Source: Bacteroidales bacterium UBA4772
Lineage (GTDB): Bacteria > Bacteroidota > Bacteroidia > Bacteroidales > VadinHA17
Assembly (NCBI GenBank): GCA_002403305.1
Contig: DHHM01000022.1
Location: 90,340 to 154,339 of the forward strand
Direction: 5' to 3'
Length of the DNA: 64,000 nucleotides
In this document: positions 1 through 8,769 of the stretch, one piece after another
Numbering within the stretch: the stretch's first letter is position 1
How the letters are laid out: each line of letters starts with the position of its first letter
Notes under the pieces: model-generated
Seen by the model: only the letters and a program-made list of their open reading frames with translations
Databases searched by the model: none
What the model was told of the DNA's origin: nothing
Translations under genes and position numbers: made by a program

Positions 1-747
1 GGCGACTCTGCATATAATAAGAAGACCGGACGCAGGATAGCCGCATGCGTCCCGATGCATACCTTCGGCCACCCGGTAAAAATTGACCGCCTGGCGGAGG
101 TGCTTGAGTCTTATAATATCCCGCTGATTGAGGATGCCGCGGAGAGCCTTGGCAGCCTGTTCCGTGGAAAACACACCGGCACCTTTGGCAGGGCAGGCAT
201 ACTCAGCTTCAACGGCAACAAGATCATCACCACCGGTGGCGGGGGCATGATATTGACCGACGACGAGAAGCTGGCAGTGAAGGCAAAGCATATCACCACC
301 CAGGCAAAAGTCCCACACGCGTGGGAGTATGTCCATGACATGACAGGGTATAACTATCGTCTCACAAATATAAACGCCGCCCTCGGCTGCGCACAGATGG
401 AGACACTTGATCAGTTTATAGCCCTGAAGCGTGAACTGGCCTTCCAGTACAGGGAGTTTTTCAAGGATAGCGAGTTCATCTTCTTCGATGAGCTTGAGGG
501 CTGTCGCTCTAACTTCTGGCTGAACGTGATAATAACAAAAGACCGCAAACGTCGTGATGAGGTTCTAGAGTACACAAACAGCAAGGGAGTAATGACCAGA
601 CCTATCTGGGAGCTGATGAACAGGCTGCCGATGTACCGCGATTACCAGACAGACGGATTGGAGAACTCATGCTGGTTTGCAGACAGAGTGGTGAACCTGC
701 CCAGCAGCGCATATATTGAAGGATACGGCAAGAGAAGAGCCAGGTGA
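1..747 (+). CDS. DegT/DnrJ/EryC1/StrS aminotransferase, LegC-like (5' end missing)
   Basis: PLP-dependent sugar aminotransferase that would convert a 4-keto-6-deoxy nucleotide sugar to the 4-amino sugar for a surface glycan. The frame is open to base 1, so the gene starts outside the window; the ATG at 55 is internal. The visible 248 residues are the C-terminal two thirds. The motif SFNGNKIITTGGGG carries the PLP-binding lysine at bases 220-222, and EDAAES lies upstream, as in this fold. The C-terminal stretch with NYRLTNINAALGCAQ and the GVMTRPIWELM segment resembles the LegC group acting on UDP-4-keto-6-deoxy-HexNAc. Its stop is 31 bases before the broken dehydratase gene, which would have been the preceding pathway step. 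Family assignment is firm; the exact sugar is inference. Confidence 0.85.
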   Translation, partial: GDSAYNKKTGRRIAACVPMHTFGHPVKIDRLAEVLESYNIPLIEDAAESLGSLFRGKHTGTFGRAGILSFNGNKIITTGGGGMILTDDEKLAVKAKHITTQAKVPHAWEYVHDMTGYNYRLTNINAALGCAQMETLDQFIALKRELAFQYREFFKDSEFIFFDELEGCRSNFWLNVIITKDRKRRDEVLEYTNSKGVMTRPIWELMNRLPMYRDYQTDGLENSCWFADRVVNLPSSAYIEGYGKRRAR

Positions 748-778
748 AAGGAAGATCCGCAAAAGTAAAAGGATTAAT

Positions 779-1630
779 ATGATAACATACGTTGACATAG
801 ATGATTTTACCGGGAAGTACATCACCAAGCGTGCTGAGAGCCTGCTGAAGCCTGACCTTGATAAATATCACACTGAGCTCGGCAAGAGGCTGAACGGCAA
901 GAGCGTGCTGGTGATCGGCGGGGCGGGTACAATAGGATCGCACTATATCAAGGCGATACTCAGGTATCATATCGGCCGGCTGGTGGTTGTTGACATCAAC
1001 GAGAACGGCCTCACCGAGCTGGTGCGCGATCTCAGGAGCTCGACAGGTTACAACATACCACAGGAGTTCATCGAGCGGCTCGGCAAGCGCCAGCCATGGT
1101 CGTGCCCTACAGGTATCCGCCGGTTCTTCGTCTCGCCCCGCGAGTCGGGCGAGCTGTGCATGATAGCCTCGGTGCTTGGCGAGTCGGGAGACATCATCTT
1201 CCCGAATCTTGATGAGAAGAGGGATATGATCACCTTTGATGCCATCGCACACGACCTGCTGCATTACCTGGGACTGCAGGCTGACGTATGCGCTACCGAA
1301 CAGGAAGCACGGGAGAAGGCACTGCTGCTCAACGAGAGCTCTGTTTCATACCCGGTATATTTCTTCGAGACAGACACCTCAGGAGAGAAGCCGTACGAGG
1401 AGTTCTTCACCGAGGGGGAGGTGATTGACACTGATAAGTTCACCAGCCTGGGGGTGATAAAGAACTCCGTAAAGAGGGATAGCCATGAGATTGACGAGAT
1501 ATTCACCAGGCTGCGGACGCTCTTCGATTCCGGAAACGTGACCAAAGCTGCCGTGGTGGAGATACTCAGGGAGTACCTTCCGAATTTTGAGCATATAGAG
1601 AAGGGGAAGGGACTGGACTCAAAGATGTAA
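779..1630 (+). pseudogene. UDP-HexNAc 4,6-dehydratase with in-frame internal deletion
   Basis: NAD-dependent SDR-type nucleotide-sugar dehydratase (CapD/PseB/LegB-like group). I start it at ATG 779 because the first residues (MITYVDIDDF) match the intact paralogue at 8770-9990. It encodes 283 residues against 406 there; the difference is exactly 369 bases (123 residues). The Rossmann motif GGAGTIGS is present, but the sequence jumps from GYNIP straight to FIERLGKRQPWSCPTG. This removes the STDKA segment and the MGASKK catalytic motif. The frame is kept, so a protein could be made, but it lacks the residues needed for catalysis. It is called a pseudogene because of the lost active site; a structural or regulatory role, or a misassembly between the two paralogues, are alternatives. 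Confidence 0.8.
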
Positions 1631-1644
1631 TTTATGTCTGAAGG

Positions 1645-1691
1645 CCCCGATACACTTCGTTATCGGGGTTAAGTCTCCGCCTATTGCGGAG
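1645..1691. repeat. Two adjacent intergenic hairpins
   Basis: Two perfect short inverted repeats lie side by side after the broken dehydratase. The first has arms CCCCGATA and TATCGGGG (1645-1668), the second CTCCGC and GCGGAG (1675-1691). No T-run follows, so a Rho-independent terminator is not well supported. Related hairpin text (TCCCGAT...ATCGGGA followed by CTCCGC) recurs near 7333-7370, so this looks like a dispersed palindromic element. Confidence 0.5.
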
Positions 1692-1724
1692 CCTTAATCT
1701 GAGGACTGAAGGTCAGGGAAAGAT

Positions 1725-2399
1725 ATGTACAGGAAGTTTTTTAAGAGGTTTTTTGATATTGTCGTGTCTGCATTGGGACTCTTGGTGCTGTCACCGCTGC
1801 TGGTGCCGGTGATGATCATACTGCTGCTGACAGGGGAGCATTACATCTTCTACGGGCAGAAGAGGGTGGGTTATAAGAACAGGCCATTCAGGATATGGAA
1901 GTTCGCCACCATGCTGAAAGCCAGTCCGTCGCTGGGGACAGGCAGCCTGACAATCAGGAATGACCCGAGGGTCTTCCCCTTCGGACGGTTCCTGCGCAGG
2001 ACGAAGATCAACGAGATACCGCAGCTGTTTAACATTCTGCTTGGTGATATGTCGGTAGTGGGTCCGCGTCCGCAGATGGAAGTCGATTTCCTGAAGTTCC
2101 CGCCTCATGTGCAGGAGACAATCTACGATGCCGTGCCGGGGATGACAGGCATAGGGTCAATCATATTTCGCGACGAGGAGAAGTGGATCTCGGCACATGA
2201 GGGCGACAGGCACGAGTTCTATCGCGATCATATCGCACCTTATAAAGGAGAACTCGAGATCTGGTACCAGGAGCACTTGTCGTTCCGCACCGACTTCATG
2301 CTGGTATTCCTGACAGCCTGGGTGATTCTTTTTCCACACTCCGGATTTATTCATAAAATTTTCAGTGATCTGCCCGCCCGTCCGGAATATTTAGATTAA
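1725..2399 (+). CDS. Undecaprenyl-phosphate sugar phosphotransferase (WcaJ/Bac_transf family)
   Basis: Membrane enzyme that transfers a sugar-1-phosphate from a nucleotide sugar to undecaprenyl phosphate, the first committed step of a repeat-unit glycan. The 224 residues have the usual order for a short PHPT: an N-terminal basic and hydrophobic segment (FFKRFFDIVVSALGLLVLS, about residues 3-21), then YGQKRVGYKN, RRTKINEIPQL with the conserved E and P, and DMSVVGPRP near residue 120. All of these are intact. The paralogue at 10118-10791 is frameshifted. The two are closest at the 3' end and diverge in the middle, from about QMEVDFL to HIAPYKG, the region most likely to set sugar or partner choice. 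The start codon follows a typical gap with no clear ribosome site. Confidence 0.9.
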   Translation: MYRKFFKRFFDIVVSALGLLVLSPLLVPVMIILLLTGEHYIFYGQKRVGYKNRPFRIWKFATMLKASPSLGTGSLTIRNDPRVFPFGRFLRRTKINEIPQLFNILLGDMSVVGPRPQMEVDFLKFPPHVQETIYDAVPGMTGIGSIIFRDEEKWISAHEGDRHEFYRDHIAPYKGELEIWYQEHLSFRTDFMLVFLTAWVILFPHSGFIHKIFSDLPARPEYLD

Positions 2400-2619
2400 T
2401 TTTGAGCACTGAAACCCGGTTGGGTGTTTACGGATAGGTCAGGAAAGCGGATGGGGAAGACTGCTGCTGGTAAATGATTTTTTTGTAAGGAACTGAAAGA
2501 ATTAACTTTCCGCCGCAATGCCAGAGATAATAATCACAGGTTTACCGGCTATTTTACTTGCCTTTGCAAGTTCATTGGTCATTACCTGGTACTACATACC
2601 GAGGGTGATCTCGGTGGTT
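2262..2619 (+). repeat. Segmental duplication, copy A (pairs with 10654-11011)
   Basis: This 358-base segment covers the 3' end of the sugar transferase, the 118-base gap and the first 34 codons of the WecA-like gene. It aligns to 10654-11011 with a constant offset of 8392 bases and no indel, with only scattered substitutions, including through the noncoding gap. Upstream of 2262 the two paralogues are clearly more diverged, so this reads as a recent duplication or gene-conversion tract. Confidence 0.85.
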
Positions 2620-3639
2620 AAGAAACGCCATCTTGAGGATAAGCCCGGATTCAACAAGATACACAAACATGATGTCCCCACGCTCGGCGGGATAGGCATT
2701 TTCGGCGGTTTCATCTTCGGCTTCCTGGTGGGGGTCAACGGCTATGTGCCCGGGCTGTCATACTTCACGGCCGCAGTGGTCTTCCTGCTGTTTGTCGGGA
2801 TCAAGGATGACCTCGTTTATCTCAACCCGAAGAAAAAGTTCTGGGGCGAGCTGGGATCAGCTGTTCTTGTAGCCGTCTTTACTAACATCCACATCACTCA
2901 TTTCCACGGTTTTTTGGGAATAACCAACATTCCTGTCTCGACTTCGTATATTGTTACTATCCTTCTGATAATACTCATCATCAATGCTGTCAACCTGATT
3001 GACGGCATTGACGGGCTGGCGGCAGCGGTAGGGATCATCGCCTCGCTGGCGTTCGGTACCTTCTTCTTCCTGTCGGGCGACTACGGATACACTATAATGG
3101 CCGCGGCACTGCTGGGTTCACTCATTGCCTTCCTGAGATACAACCTGTCTGAGGGCCCCGGGAAGATCTTTATGGGCGATTCAGGATCTCTGGTGATCGG
3201 CTTTACTCTGGCGGTCCTTGCCATTCACTTCAATGAGCTGGTTGCCGCAGATGGAGCGGTGCTCGACCTTAAGTCTGCTCCTTCGGTCTCGATAGGGATA
3301 CTGATAGTGCCCCTGTATGACACACTGCGCGTGGTGATACTGCGCCTGCGTGACAAAAAGAGCATGTTCATAGGCGACAAGCGGCATATACACCACCTGA
3401 TGCTTCGTGCCGGCTTCAGCCACAAGCAGGCCACTCTATGGATTGCCCTTTTCAATGTGTTCATTATTGCGGTGGCTTTCCTGCTTGACGGAATAGGGAT
3501 ACTGCTGCTGGGGCTGGTGCTGCTTGCGCTCTGTCTTACGGCAACACGGTTCCTGAAAATGGCTGTCAGAAGGAGGAGTTCTGCCGCGGATAATGTAGTT
3601 AAGGTCGCGGGGATCACCGAGGTGACCAAAGTGGGATAG
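2518..3639 (+). CDS. Undecaprenyl-phosphate GlcNAc-1-phosphate transferase (WecA/TagO/MraY family)
   Basis: Polytopic inner-membrane enzyme that loads HexNAc-1-phosphate on undecaprenyl phosphate to start O-antigen-like or other envelope glycans. The 373 residues show the PNPT signatures in order: KDDLVYLNPKKKF (about residue 99), NAVNLIDGIDGLAA (about 159), FMGDSGSLVIGF (about 218) and the cytoplasmic HIHHLMLRAGF motif (about 288). Many hydrophobic helices span the length and the tail is short and basic. It follows the sugar transferase by 118 bases, so two different kinds of initiating transferase sit next to each other. The first 34 codons are duplicated at 10910. WecA-type is the best guess; polyprenol versus undecaprenol and the exact sugar cannot be read from sequence. 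Confidence 0.9.
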   Translation: MPEIIITGLPAILLAFASSLVITWYYIPRVISVVKKRHLEDKPGFNKIHKHDVPTLGGIGIFGGFIFGFLVGVNGYVPGLSYFTAAVVFLLFVGIKDDLVYLNPKKKFWGELGSAVLVAVFTNIHITHFHGFLGITNIPVSTSYIVTILLIILIINAVNLIDGIDGLAAAVGIIASLAFGTFFFLSGDYGYTIMAAALLGSLIAFLRYNLSEGPGKIFMGDSGSLVIGFTLAVLAIHFNELVAADGAVLDLKSAPSVSIGILIVPLYDTLRVVILRLRDKKSMFIGDKRHIHHLMLRAGFSHKQATLWIALFNVFIIAVAFLLDGIGILLLGLVLLALCLTATRFLKMAVRRRSSAADNVVKVAGITEVTKVG

Positions 3640-3778
3640 AGAGTTTCTGAAGATCCACAGCCTGCTGCTGGCCGAAGGCATTCCTGCCGTGCCTTTCAGG
3701 GGATTCCGGCTGGCTCATGACGAGCTTGTGATGATGGACACTGATCAGGGATTAATTTTTCGCGTTAAAGAATTTTAA
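3638..3778 (+). pseudogene. Possible 3' remnant of an unknown gene
   Basis: Directly after the WecA-like stop there is an open stretch of about 46 codons ending in TAA at 3776-3778. It reads like real protein (EFLKIHSLLLAEGIPAVPFR and onward, ending GLIFRVKEF) but has no plausible start of its own. The AEGIPAVPFRG pattern is reminiscent of nucleotidyltransferase-fold proteins; that is a weak impression. It may be the end of a gene truncated when this region was rearranged. Confidence 0.35.
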
Positions 3779-3789
3779 ACGCTTAAAGC

Positions 3790-6700
3790 ATGAAACATTT
3801 TCACTCCATTATCAGAGTGACATTCCTGATCTCAATTATCATTCTTTTTTTTCAGGGCACCTCTTCCCGGCTGATCGCTGCCTTGTACTCCGTGGGGACT
3901 TATACTCTTGAATCAACAACGGGAATAACACCTGACTCAGGTGTTGAGACTGCTACGATAGATATCGACAGTCAGGGTAGGATGTGGCAGGCTTCTGATG
4001 AAGCCGAAGAGGTCTTTGTAAGACACAGTGATTCGCCATATTCGTCGTGGAGCTCTCCTATTCAGATTGCGTCAGGTATTGACACCCACATAGGATATAT
4101 TACTGTTACTATTCCTGCTTCAACAATCCGGGACCGGATTGATGGTGAAATGGCAAATGACGGATGGCTGATGGTCGCCTCGCATGCTACTGAAGGTCAG
4201 AGAGAAAGAACAAGAGAATGGACAACTGTTGAGGAGAGGCCCGGATTGACGGTCAATTACCTGATCAATCCTCCTGATCAGCCTGATCTTGTCTCCCCTG
4301 CTGACAATGCAGTTAACATTACCACCTCACCTTCATTGAGTGTCACAGTAACAGATCACGAGGAGCGTTCCATGACAGTGAACTATTATGGCAGAAAGAA
4401 AGAGAGTGACGGAGAGACGTTTACTCTTGTGGGATTGCCAGACAGCCAGAGTTATACGGCTTACGAATTCGGAGGAACACCTGCAATGTTTAATGCTCAG
4501 ACTCAATGGGTGAAAGATAACCAGCTTGCAGAAAACATTGTCTTCGTTTCACATTCTGGCGATGTTGTTGACACTGATAATGAGACTCAGTGGAATCTGG
4601 CAAACACTGCACTGTCAATACTTGATGTAGGTGCTTCTGTGCCTTATGGAATAGCAATAGGCAACCACGATGCAACCAGCGGATCTTCTGCATTATACAA
4701 TACATACTTCGGGGTATCAAGATTTGCCGGAAGAAGCTACTACGGAGGTCACTATGGCGAAGACAATGATAATAACTATGAGTTATTCAGTGCCGGCGGG
4801 ATGGATTTCCTGGTGATTCACCTTGAATATGATCCGGCGATTGGGGCAATTCAATGGGCGGATGGGATACTCAGGGACAATCCTTCAAAAAGAGCCATTG
4901 TCACAAGTCATTCGCTGATCGGAAAGGGAAATCCTGCCAGCTTCAGCTCAATTGGTCAGACAATATATGACGAACTCAGGGACAATCCGAACCTCTTCAT
5001 GATGTTATGCGGGCATGTCAATGGCGCCGGAAGGAGAACTGATACTTATAATGGTTCGGTTGTCCATACGCTCCTGGCGGATTACCAGAGCGATGCAGGC
5101 GGGGGTAACGGATACCTGAGAATTATGGAATTCTCGCCTCAGACAGATGAGATATTTGTTAAAACATATTCGCCATATCTTGACCAGTGGATAACGGATT
5201 CAGACAGCCAGTTCACCCTGAGTTATGAGATGGAGAGTGATGGGTTCCAGTTGACAGGAACCACCACTGACATTGAATCCGGATCGGAAGCAAGCATCAC
5301 ATGGGATGGTCTGGAGAGTGGAACTGAGTATGAATGGTATGTTACTGTCAGCAATGGGAATGAGACTATTACCGGCCCTGTCTGGTCATTCACAACGGCT
5401 CCTCAGGCAGTGTGGACCGGCAGTACAGGTACGGACTGGGAGAGTCCGACAAACTGGACAGATGGATTCTATCCCGGTCCAACAAATAATGTCACCATCC
5501 CGGACGTTACAAATGACCCGGTGATTGGTGCTGCAACCTCTGTTGATTGTCATGACCTTGAAATTCAGCCTGGCGCAGGTTTAACCATCCAGGCTACTCC
5601 TGAAAGCAGCGGGTCTCTGATCGTGCACGGCACAGCCACGGGTAATGTTACATACAACCGCTTCCTGCGGCCTGATGACCGAACCGGCGACAAACACCTG
5701 TTTTCTTCACCGGTGGGTGGACAAAGTATTCCTGAATTCAGAACAACTTACACTGACAAGATCGATTACCTCGGAACATGGGATGAACCTGGTGCGGTAT
5801 GGGCTGAAGTAACAGAAGGTGTCTTCATGAAAGGGAGAGGATATAACGTCTGTCAAAAAGATCTTAGTGATGGAGAATTTTCCTTTACAGGCCCGGTTGT
5901 TAACTCTGCCTCAGTAACAGTAACATCGCCGTATTCTGAGACATATTCTGAGCGAATCGCCAGATATCCGGATAATCCTTACGGTGTTGCGAATCCCGAG
6001 CAAATTATCTGGGCATCTGGCAGAGGTTGGACAGATGGCTGGGGCAGCGGTGGATTGAACCTGTTGGGGAATCCGTTTACTTCAGCAATGAATGCAGAAA
6101 CCTTCATAACCGTTAACGTAGGTAACGGGACAACCACCAACAGGTTTGATCCGTACTACCAGGCATTATATGTATATGATGGCGTCAGCGGTGTATATAA
6201 GTATTCAGCTGTTTCAGCACCTTTGTTACCGCAAGGATCAGAAAGTCATGGCAGTGTAATACAGGCAGGACAGGGGTTTATGGTTATGGCGAACAACAAT
6301 GATGTGCAGTTTGAATTCACGTCCGCCATGCAGACTCATGCTACCGATGTAGTCATGCTGAAATCTCCCGGAACAGAAGACCCATGGCCCGGGCTTCAGC
6401 TTAGGGTCAGGTATGGAGAAAAAGAAAGCGCCACGACGATTGTCTACAATGATGAAATGACAGCCGGACTTGATCCGGGTTATGATGTGGGACAGCTGAG
6501 CGCTGGTCCTGCTGTTGAGATTTACACTGTCATGGCAGAGAAGGATGAAGGTGTTAACCTTGCACGACAGGCATTGCCGATATCCGGTGCTGAGACATTA
6601 CCTGTTCCCGTGGGTATTGACACGGAAAAGGGAGGAGAGGTTACATTCTCAGCCTTCACGGTACAGCTTGGGAATAACAAATTCTGGCTTGAGGACCGTG

Positions 6701-7065
6701 AAACGGGAATCTTTACTGACCTTAACAACAACACTTACACAGTTACGCTTCCGGCAAACACATATGGCACCGGACGGTTCTTCATAATAGCTTCTGTCAG
6801 CACACCCACAGGCATCAATCAGTCCCAGGCAGAGGAGACAGGTGTCCGCATATGGATCTCGGATGAGAAGGTGATCATCAGGGGAGAGGTCAGTGACAGA
6901 GCCATCTGCGAGGTTTATGATCTACGCGGGAAGAAAATCCTTGAAACAATACTTGTTGACAGTGAGTTGAACACAGTCACACTGCCTTCAGGCTCACATG
7001 GTGTTTACCTGGTGAGAGTTGTTGACGGGGTGAAGGTGACCACGAGGAAAGTGACAATATTATAA
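3790..7065 (+). CDS. Secreted calcineurin-like metallophosphoesterase with T9SS type A sorting domain
   Basis: Exported 1091-residue protein. Residues 1-30 form a signal peptide (basic start, then FLISIIILFF). The catalytic part, about residues 210-430, has the two-metal phosphoesterase motifs: LPDSQSY, GDVVD (about 257), GNHD (about 291), TSHS (about 372) and GHVNGAGR (about 407). The flanking segments look like two halves of one Fn3-like domain: VSPADNAVNITTSPSLSVTV before and GLESGTEYEWYVTVSNG after. A large beta-rich region follows, and the last 80 residues (VYDLRGKKILETIL, GVYLVRVVDG) are a type A T9SS sorting domain. The product should therefore be outer-surface or released. Substrate is unknown; a phospho-sugar, nucleotide or lipid-linked substrate is possible. 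Confidence 0.85.
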   Translation: MKHFHSIIRVTFLISIIILFFQGTSSRLIAALYSVGTYTLESTTGITPDSGVETATIDIDSQGRMWQASDEAEEVFVRHSDSPYSSWSSPIQIASGIDTHIGYITVTIPASTIRDRIDGEMANDGWLMVASHATEGQRERTREWTTVEERPGLTVNYLINPPDQPDLVSPADNAVNITTSPSLSVTVTDHEERSMTVNYYGRKKESDGETFTLVGLPDSQSYTAYEFGGTPAMFNAQTQWVKDNQLAENIVFVSHSGDVVDTDNETQWNLANTALSILDVGASVPYGIAIGNHDATSGSSALYNTYFGVSRFAGRSYYGGHYGEDNDNNYELFSAGGMDFLVIHLEYDPAIGAIQWADGILRDNPSKRAIVTSHSLIGKGNPASFSSIGQTIYDELRDNPNLFMMLCGHVNGAGRRTDTYNGSVVHTLLADYQSDAGGGNGYLRIMEFSPQTDEIFVKTYSPYLDQWITDSDSQFTLSYEMESDGFQLTGTTTDIESGSEASITWDGLESGTEYEWYVTVSNGNETITGPVWSFTTAPQAVWTGSTGTDWESPTNWTDGFYPGPTNNVTIPDVTNDPVIGAATSVDCHDLEIQPGAGLTIQATPESSGSLIVHGTATGNVTYNRFLRPDDRTGDKHLFSSPVGGQSIPEFRTTYTDKIDYLGTWDEPGAVWAEVTEGVFMKGRGYNVCQKDLSDGEFSFTGPVVNSASVTVTSPYSETYSERIARYPDNPYGVANPEQIIWASGRGWTDGWGSGGLNLLGNPFTSAMNAETFITVNVGNGTTTNRFDPYYQALYVYDGVSGVYKYSAVSAPLLPQGSESHGSVIQAGQGFMVMANNNDVQFEFTSAMQTHATDVVMLKSPGTEDPWPGLQLRVRYGEKESATTIVYNDEMTAGLDPGYDVGQLSAGPAVEIYTVMAEKDEGVNLARQALPISGAETLPVPVGIDTEKGGEVTFSAFTVQLGNNKFWLEDRETGIFTDLNNNTYTVTLPANTYGTGRFFIIASVSTPTGINQSQAEETGVRIWISDEKVIIRGEVSDRAICEVYDLRGKKILETILVDSELNTVTLPSGSHGVYLVRVVDGVKVTTRKVTIL

Positions 7066-7501
7066 AAGGAGAAAGGAGAAAGGAGAAAGGAGAAAGGGGG
7101 CCGACTGTTAATATCCCGCAAGGCGGGATCAGGGAGGAGACAGACTGCAGGGAGGGCCAAGGTGAAAGGAGAAAGGCGAAAGGCTAAAGTATTTCAAAGA
7201 TAAAAGACAAAAGACAAAAGGCAAAAGTGCCTGAAGCTGGGAGTGAACTAAAGTGAGCCAGAGTTGAAGATGTGAGATGTGAGGGGTGAGCGTAGAGCGT
7301 TGAGAAAAGGGTATTCGGTATTCGGTAATCGGTCCCGATAAATCGGGATCTCCGCTTCGCTCCGATATTCAGTATTCGGCGGGGATTGAGGGATGAGTCG
7401 TAAAATTCGGGGATCAGAACCATGAATGTCAATAAAAGATACTATTATTGCGAAAAATATCGCAGCGAAAATAATCGCAACGAAAAATATCGCAATCAGA
7501 T
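7066..7501. repeat. Noncoding gap made of 7-base tandem tracts
   Basis: This 436-base gap holds no credible gene. It is largely tandem text with a 7-base period: GGAGAAA units at 7070-7098, variants GGTGAAA GGAGAAA GGCGAAA GGCTAAA around 7160-7188, AAAAGAC units at about 7202-7226, and ATTCGGT units at about 7313-7331. A hairpin TCCCGAT/ATCGGGA follows near 7333-7349. The last 60 bases carry imperfect repeats of GCGAAAAATATCGCA type before the ATPase start. Confidence 0.75.
7225..7264 (+). repeat. 40-bp direct repeat, left of ATPase gene
   Basis: Begins AAGTGCCTGAAGCTGGGAGT and ends GAGCCAGAGT. The same 40 bases with one C-to-T change occur at 8594-8633, immediately after the ATPase stop codon. 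The pair brackets the gene and part of its upstream repeats. Confidence 0.85.
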
Positions 7502-8593
7502 ATGAAAAATCCATTCAAGTTCGGAACAATTGTTGAAGAACCCTATTTCATCAACCGTAAAAAGGAGATCGAAAAGGTAATCTCCTTGCTTGGCAGTGAT
7601 AACCACCTCGTGGTAATCTCTCCACGACGCTTCGGCAAATCGAGCCTCATAGGCATGGCCGTAAAAGACCTTGACAGACCGGTGATAGCCATAGACCTGC
7701 AGCTTGTAACCAGTCCTGCCGACCTGGCTGCACAGATACTCAAACGCATATATCGCTTTTATCCTGCTGAAAAGCTTAAACAGTACCTGAAAAGTTTCAG
7801 GGTGGTACCCACCTTGTCACTAAATCCCGTCAGCGGAGCGGTGGATGTCTCTTTTATGCCCGGGACTACTTACCTGCCGGTCCTTGAAGATGTATTGAAC
7901 CTGGCTGAGAGGGTCAGCACTGAAAAGAAAAAGATCATTATGATCTTTGATGAGTTTCAGGATGCGGTTAAAATTGATACCAGCCTGATAAGTTTTATGC
8001 GGGCTGTAATGCAACACCATAAAATGATCAACTACGTCTTCCTCGGATCACAGGAATCACTGATACGTGGGATATTTGAGAAAAAGAAATCTCCTTTCTA
8101 TCACTTCGGCCTGGTGATGTACCTCCCAAAGATTGACGTAAAAGAGTTCATGGTGTTCCTAAAAGAAGGGTTCAGCAAGTTATGTGAAAATGCTGACGCT
8201 GTTGCTGAAGAAATACTTTTTGTTACTAAGGGTCATCCGTATTATACCCAGCAACTGGCATTCACTGTATGGGAGAGGGCTGCCTTAAAGAAAGGTGAGG
8301 CCGGTATAGTTTCAGAAGCCGTTAATGAGCTTATAATGATGCATGATATGGATTATGAACGCCTCTGGCTCAATTTTAACAGGACTGACAGGAAGATGTT
8401 ATTAGGACTTGCATTATCTGATCTTCAGCCATTATCGGATGCTTTTGACCGGGAGTGGGACATCGGAGCGACAAGCACTGCTTTCAGCAGCATCAAGCGC
8501 CTTATGGTTAACGGATTCGTAATCAAAACCGATAAGTATGAGCTTGACGACCCATTCTTCACAAAATGGCTCAGGGGGAGGAGGGAGAGATAG
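7502..8593 (+). CDS. AAA/STAND-type ATPase (ATPase_2-like), function unknown
   Basis: Stand-alone 363-residue ATPase. The N-terminus FKFGTIVEEPYFINRKKEIE is the usual lead-in of this family, followed by a Walker A variant SPRRFGKSSL (about residue 40), a Walker B strand IIMIFDEFQDA (about 144) and a sensor-like LGSQES (about 181). The remainder is helical, with a likely winged-helix end. Such proteins are common in Bacteroidota and archaea; no cellular role is established for this type. The gene stands alone, is bracketed by 40-bp direct repeats at 7225 and 8594, and lies between decayed glycan genes, so it may have arrived as a unit. ATG 7502 is the first start in frame. Confidence 0.75.
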   Translation: MKNPFKFGTIVEEPYFINRKKEIEKVISLLGSDNHLVVISPRRFGKSSLIGMAVKDLDRPVIAIDLQLVTSPADLAAQILKRIYRFYPAEKLKQYLKSFRVVPTLSLNPVSGAVDVSFMPGTTYLPVLEDVLNLAERVSTEKKKIIMIFDEFQDAVKIDTSLISFMRAVMQHHKMINYVFLGSQESLIRGIFEKKKSPFYHFGLVMYLPKIDVKEFMVFLKEGFSKLCENADAVAEEILFVTKGHPYYTQQLAFTVWERAALKKGEAGIVSEAVNELIMMHDMDYERLWLNFNRTDRKMLLGLALSDLQPLSDAFDREWDIGATSTAFSSIKRLMVNGFVIKTDKYELDDPFFTKWLRGRRER

Positions 8594-8633
8594 AAGTGCC
8601 TGAAGTTGGGAGTGAACTAAAGTGAGCCAGAGT
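8594..8633 (+). repeat. 40-bp direct repeat, right of ATPase gene
   Basis: Second copy of the 7225-7264 repeat, one mismatch, starting at the base after the ATPase stop codon. No target-site duplication or transposase is visible, so the mechanism that placed the two copies is unknown. Confidence 0.85.
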
Positions 8634-8769
8634 GCCTTTATTGGCAAAAGATGCAAAGTGTTTGATAGCGGCAAACAGAAATGTTGTTTAGTAACGAACA
8701 CTATTATCAAGGGAGATGTGAGATATGAGTAACAAACGAACATCTGAACAAACGAATTAAGAAATCTGA

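Noticed and set aside
716..778. Earlier ATG for the first dehydratase copy
   Set aside because: It would add 21 residues overlapping the aminotransferase end; the intact paralogue begins at the residue corresponding to ATG 779.
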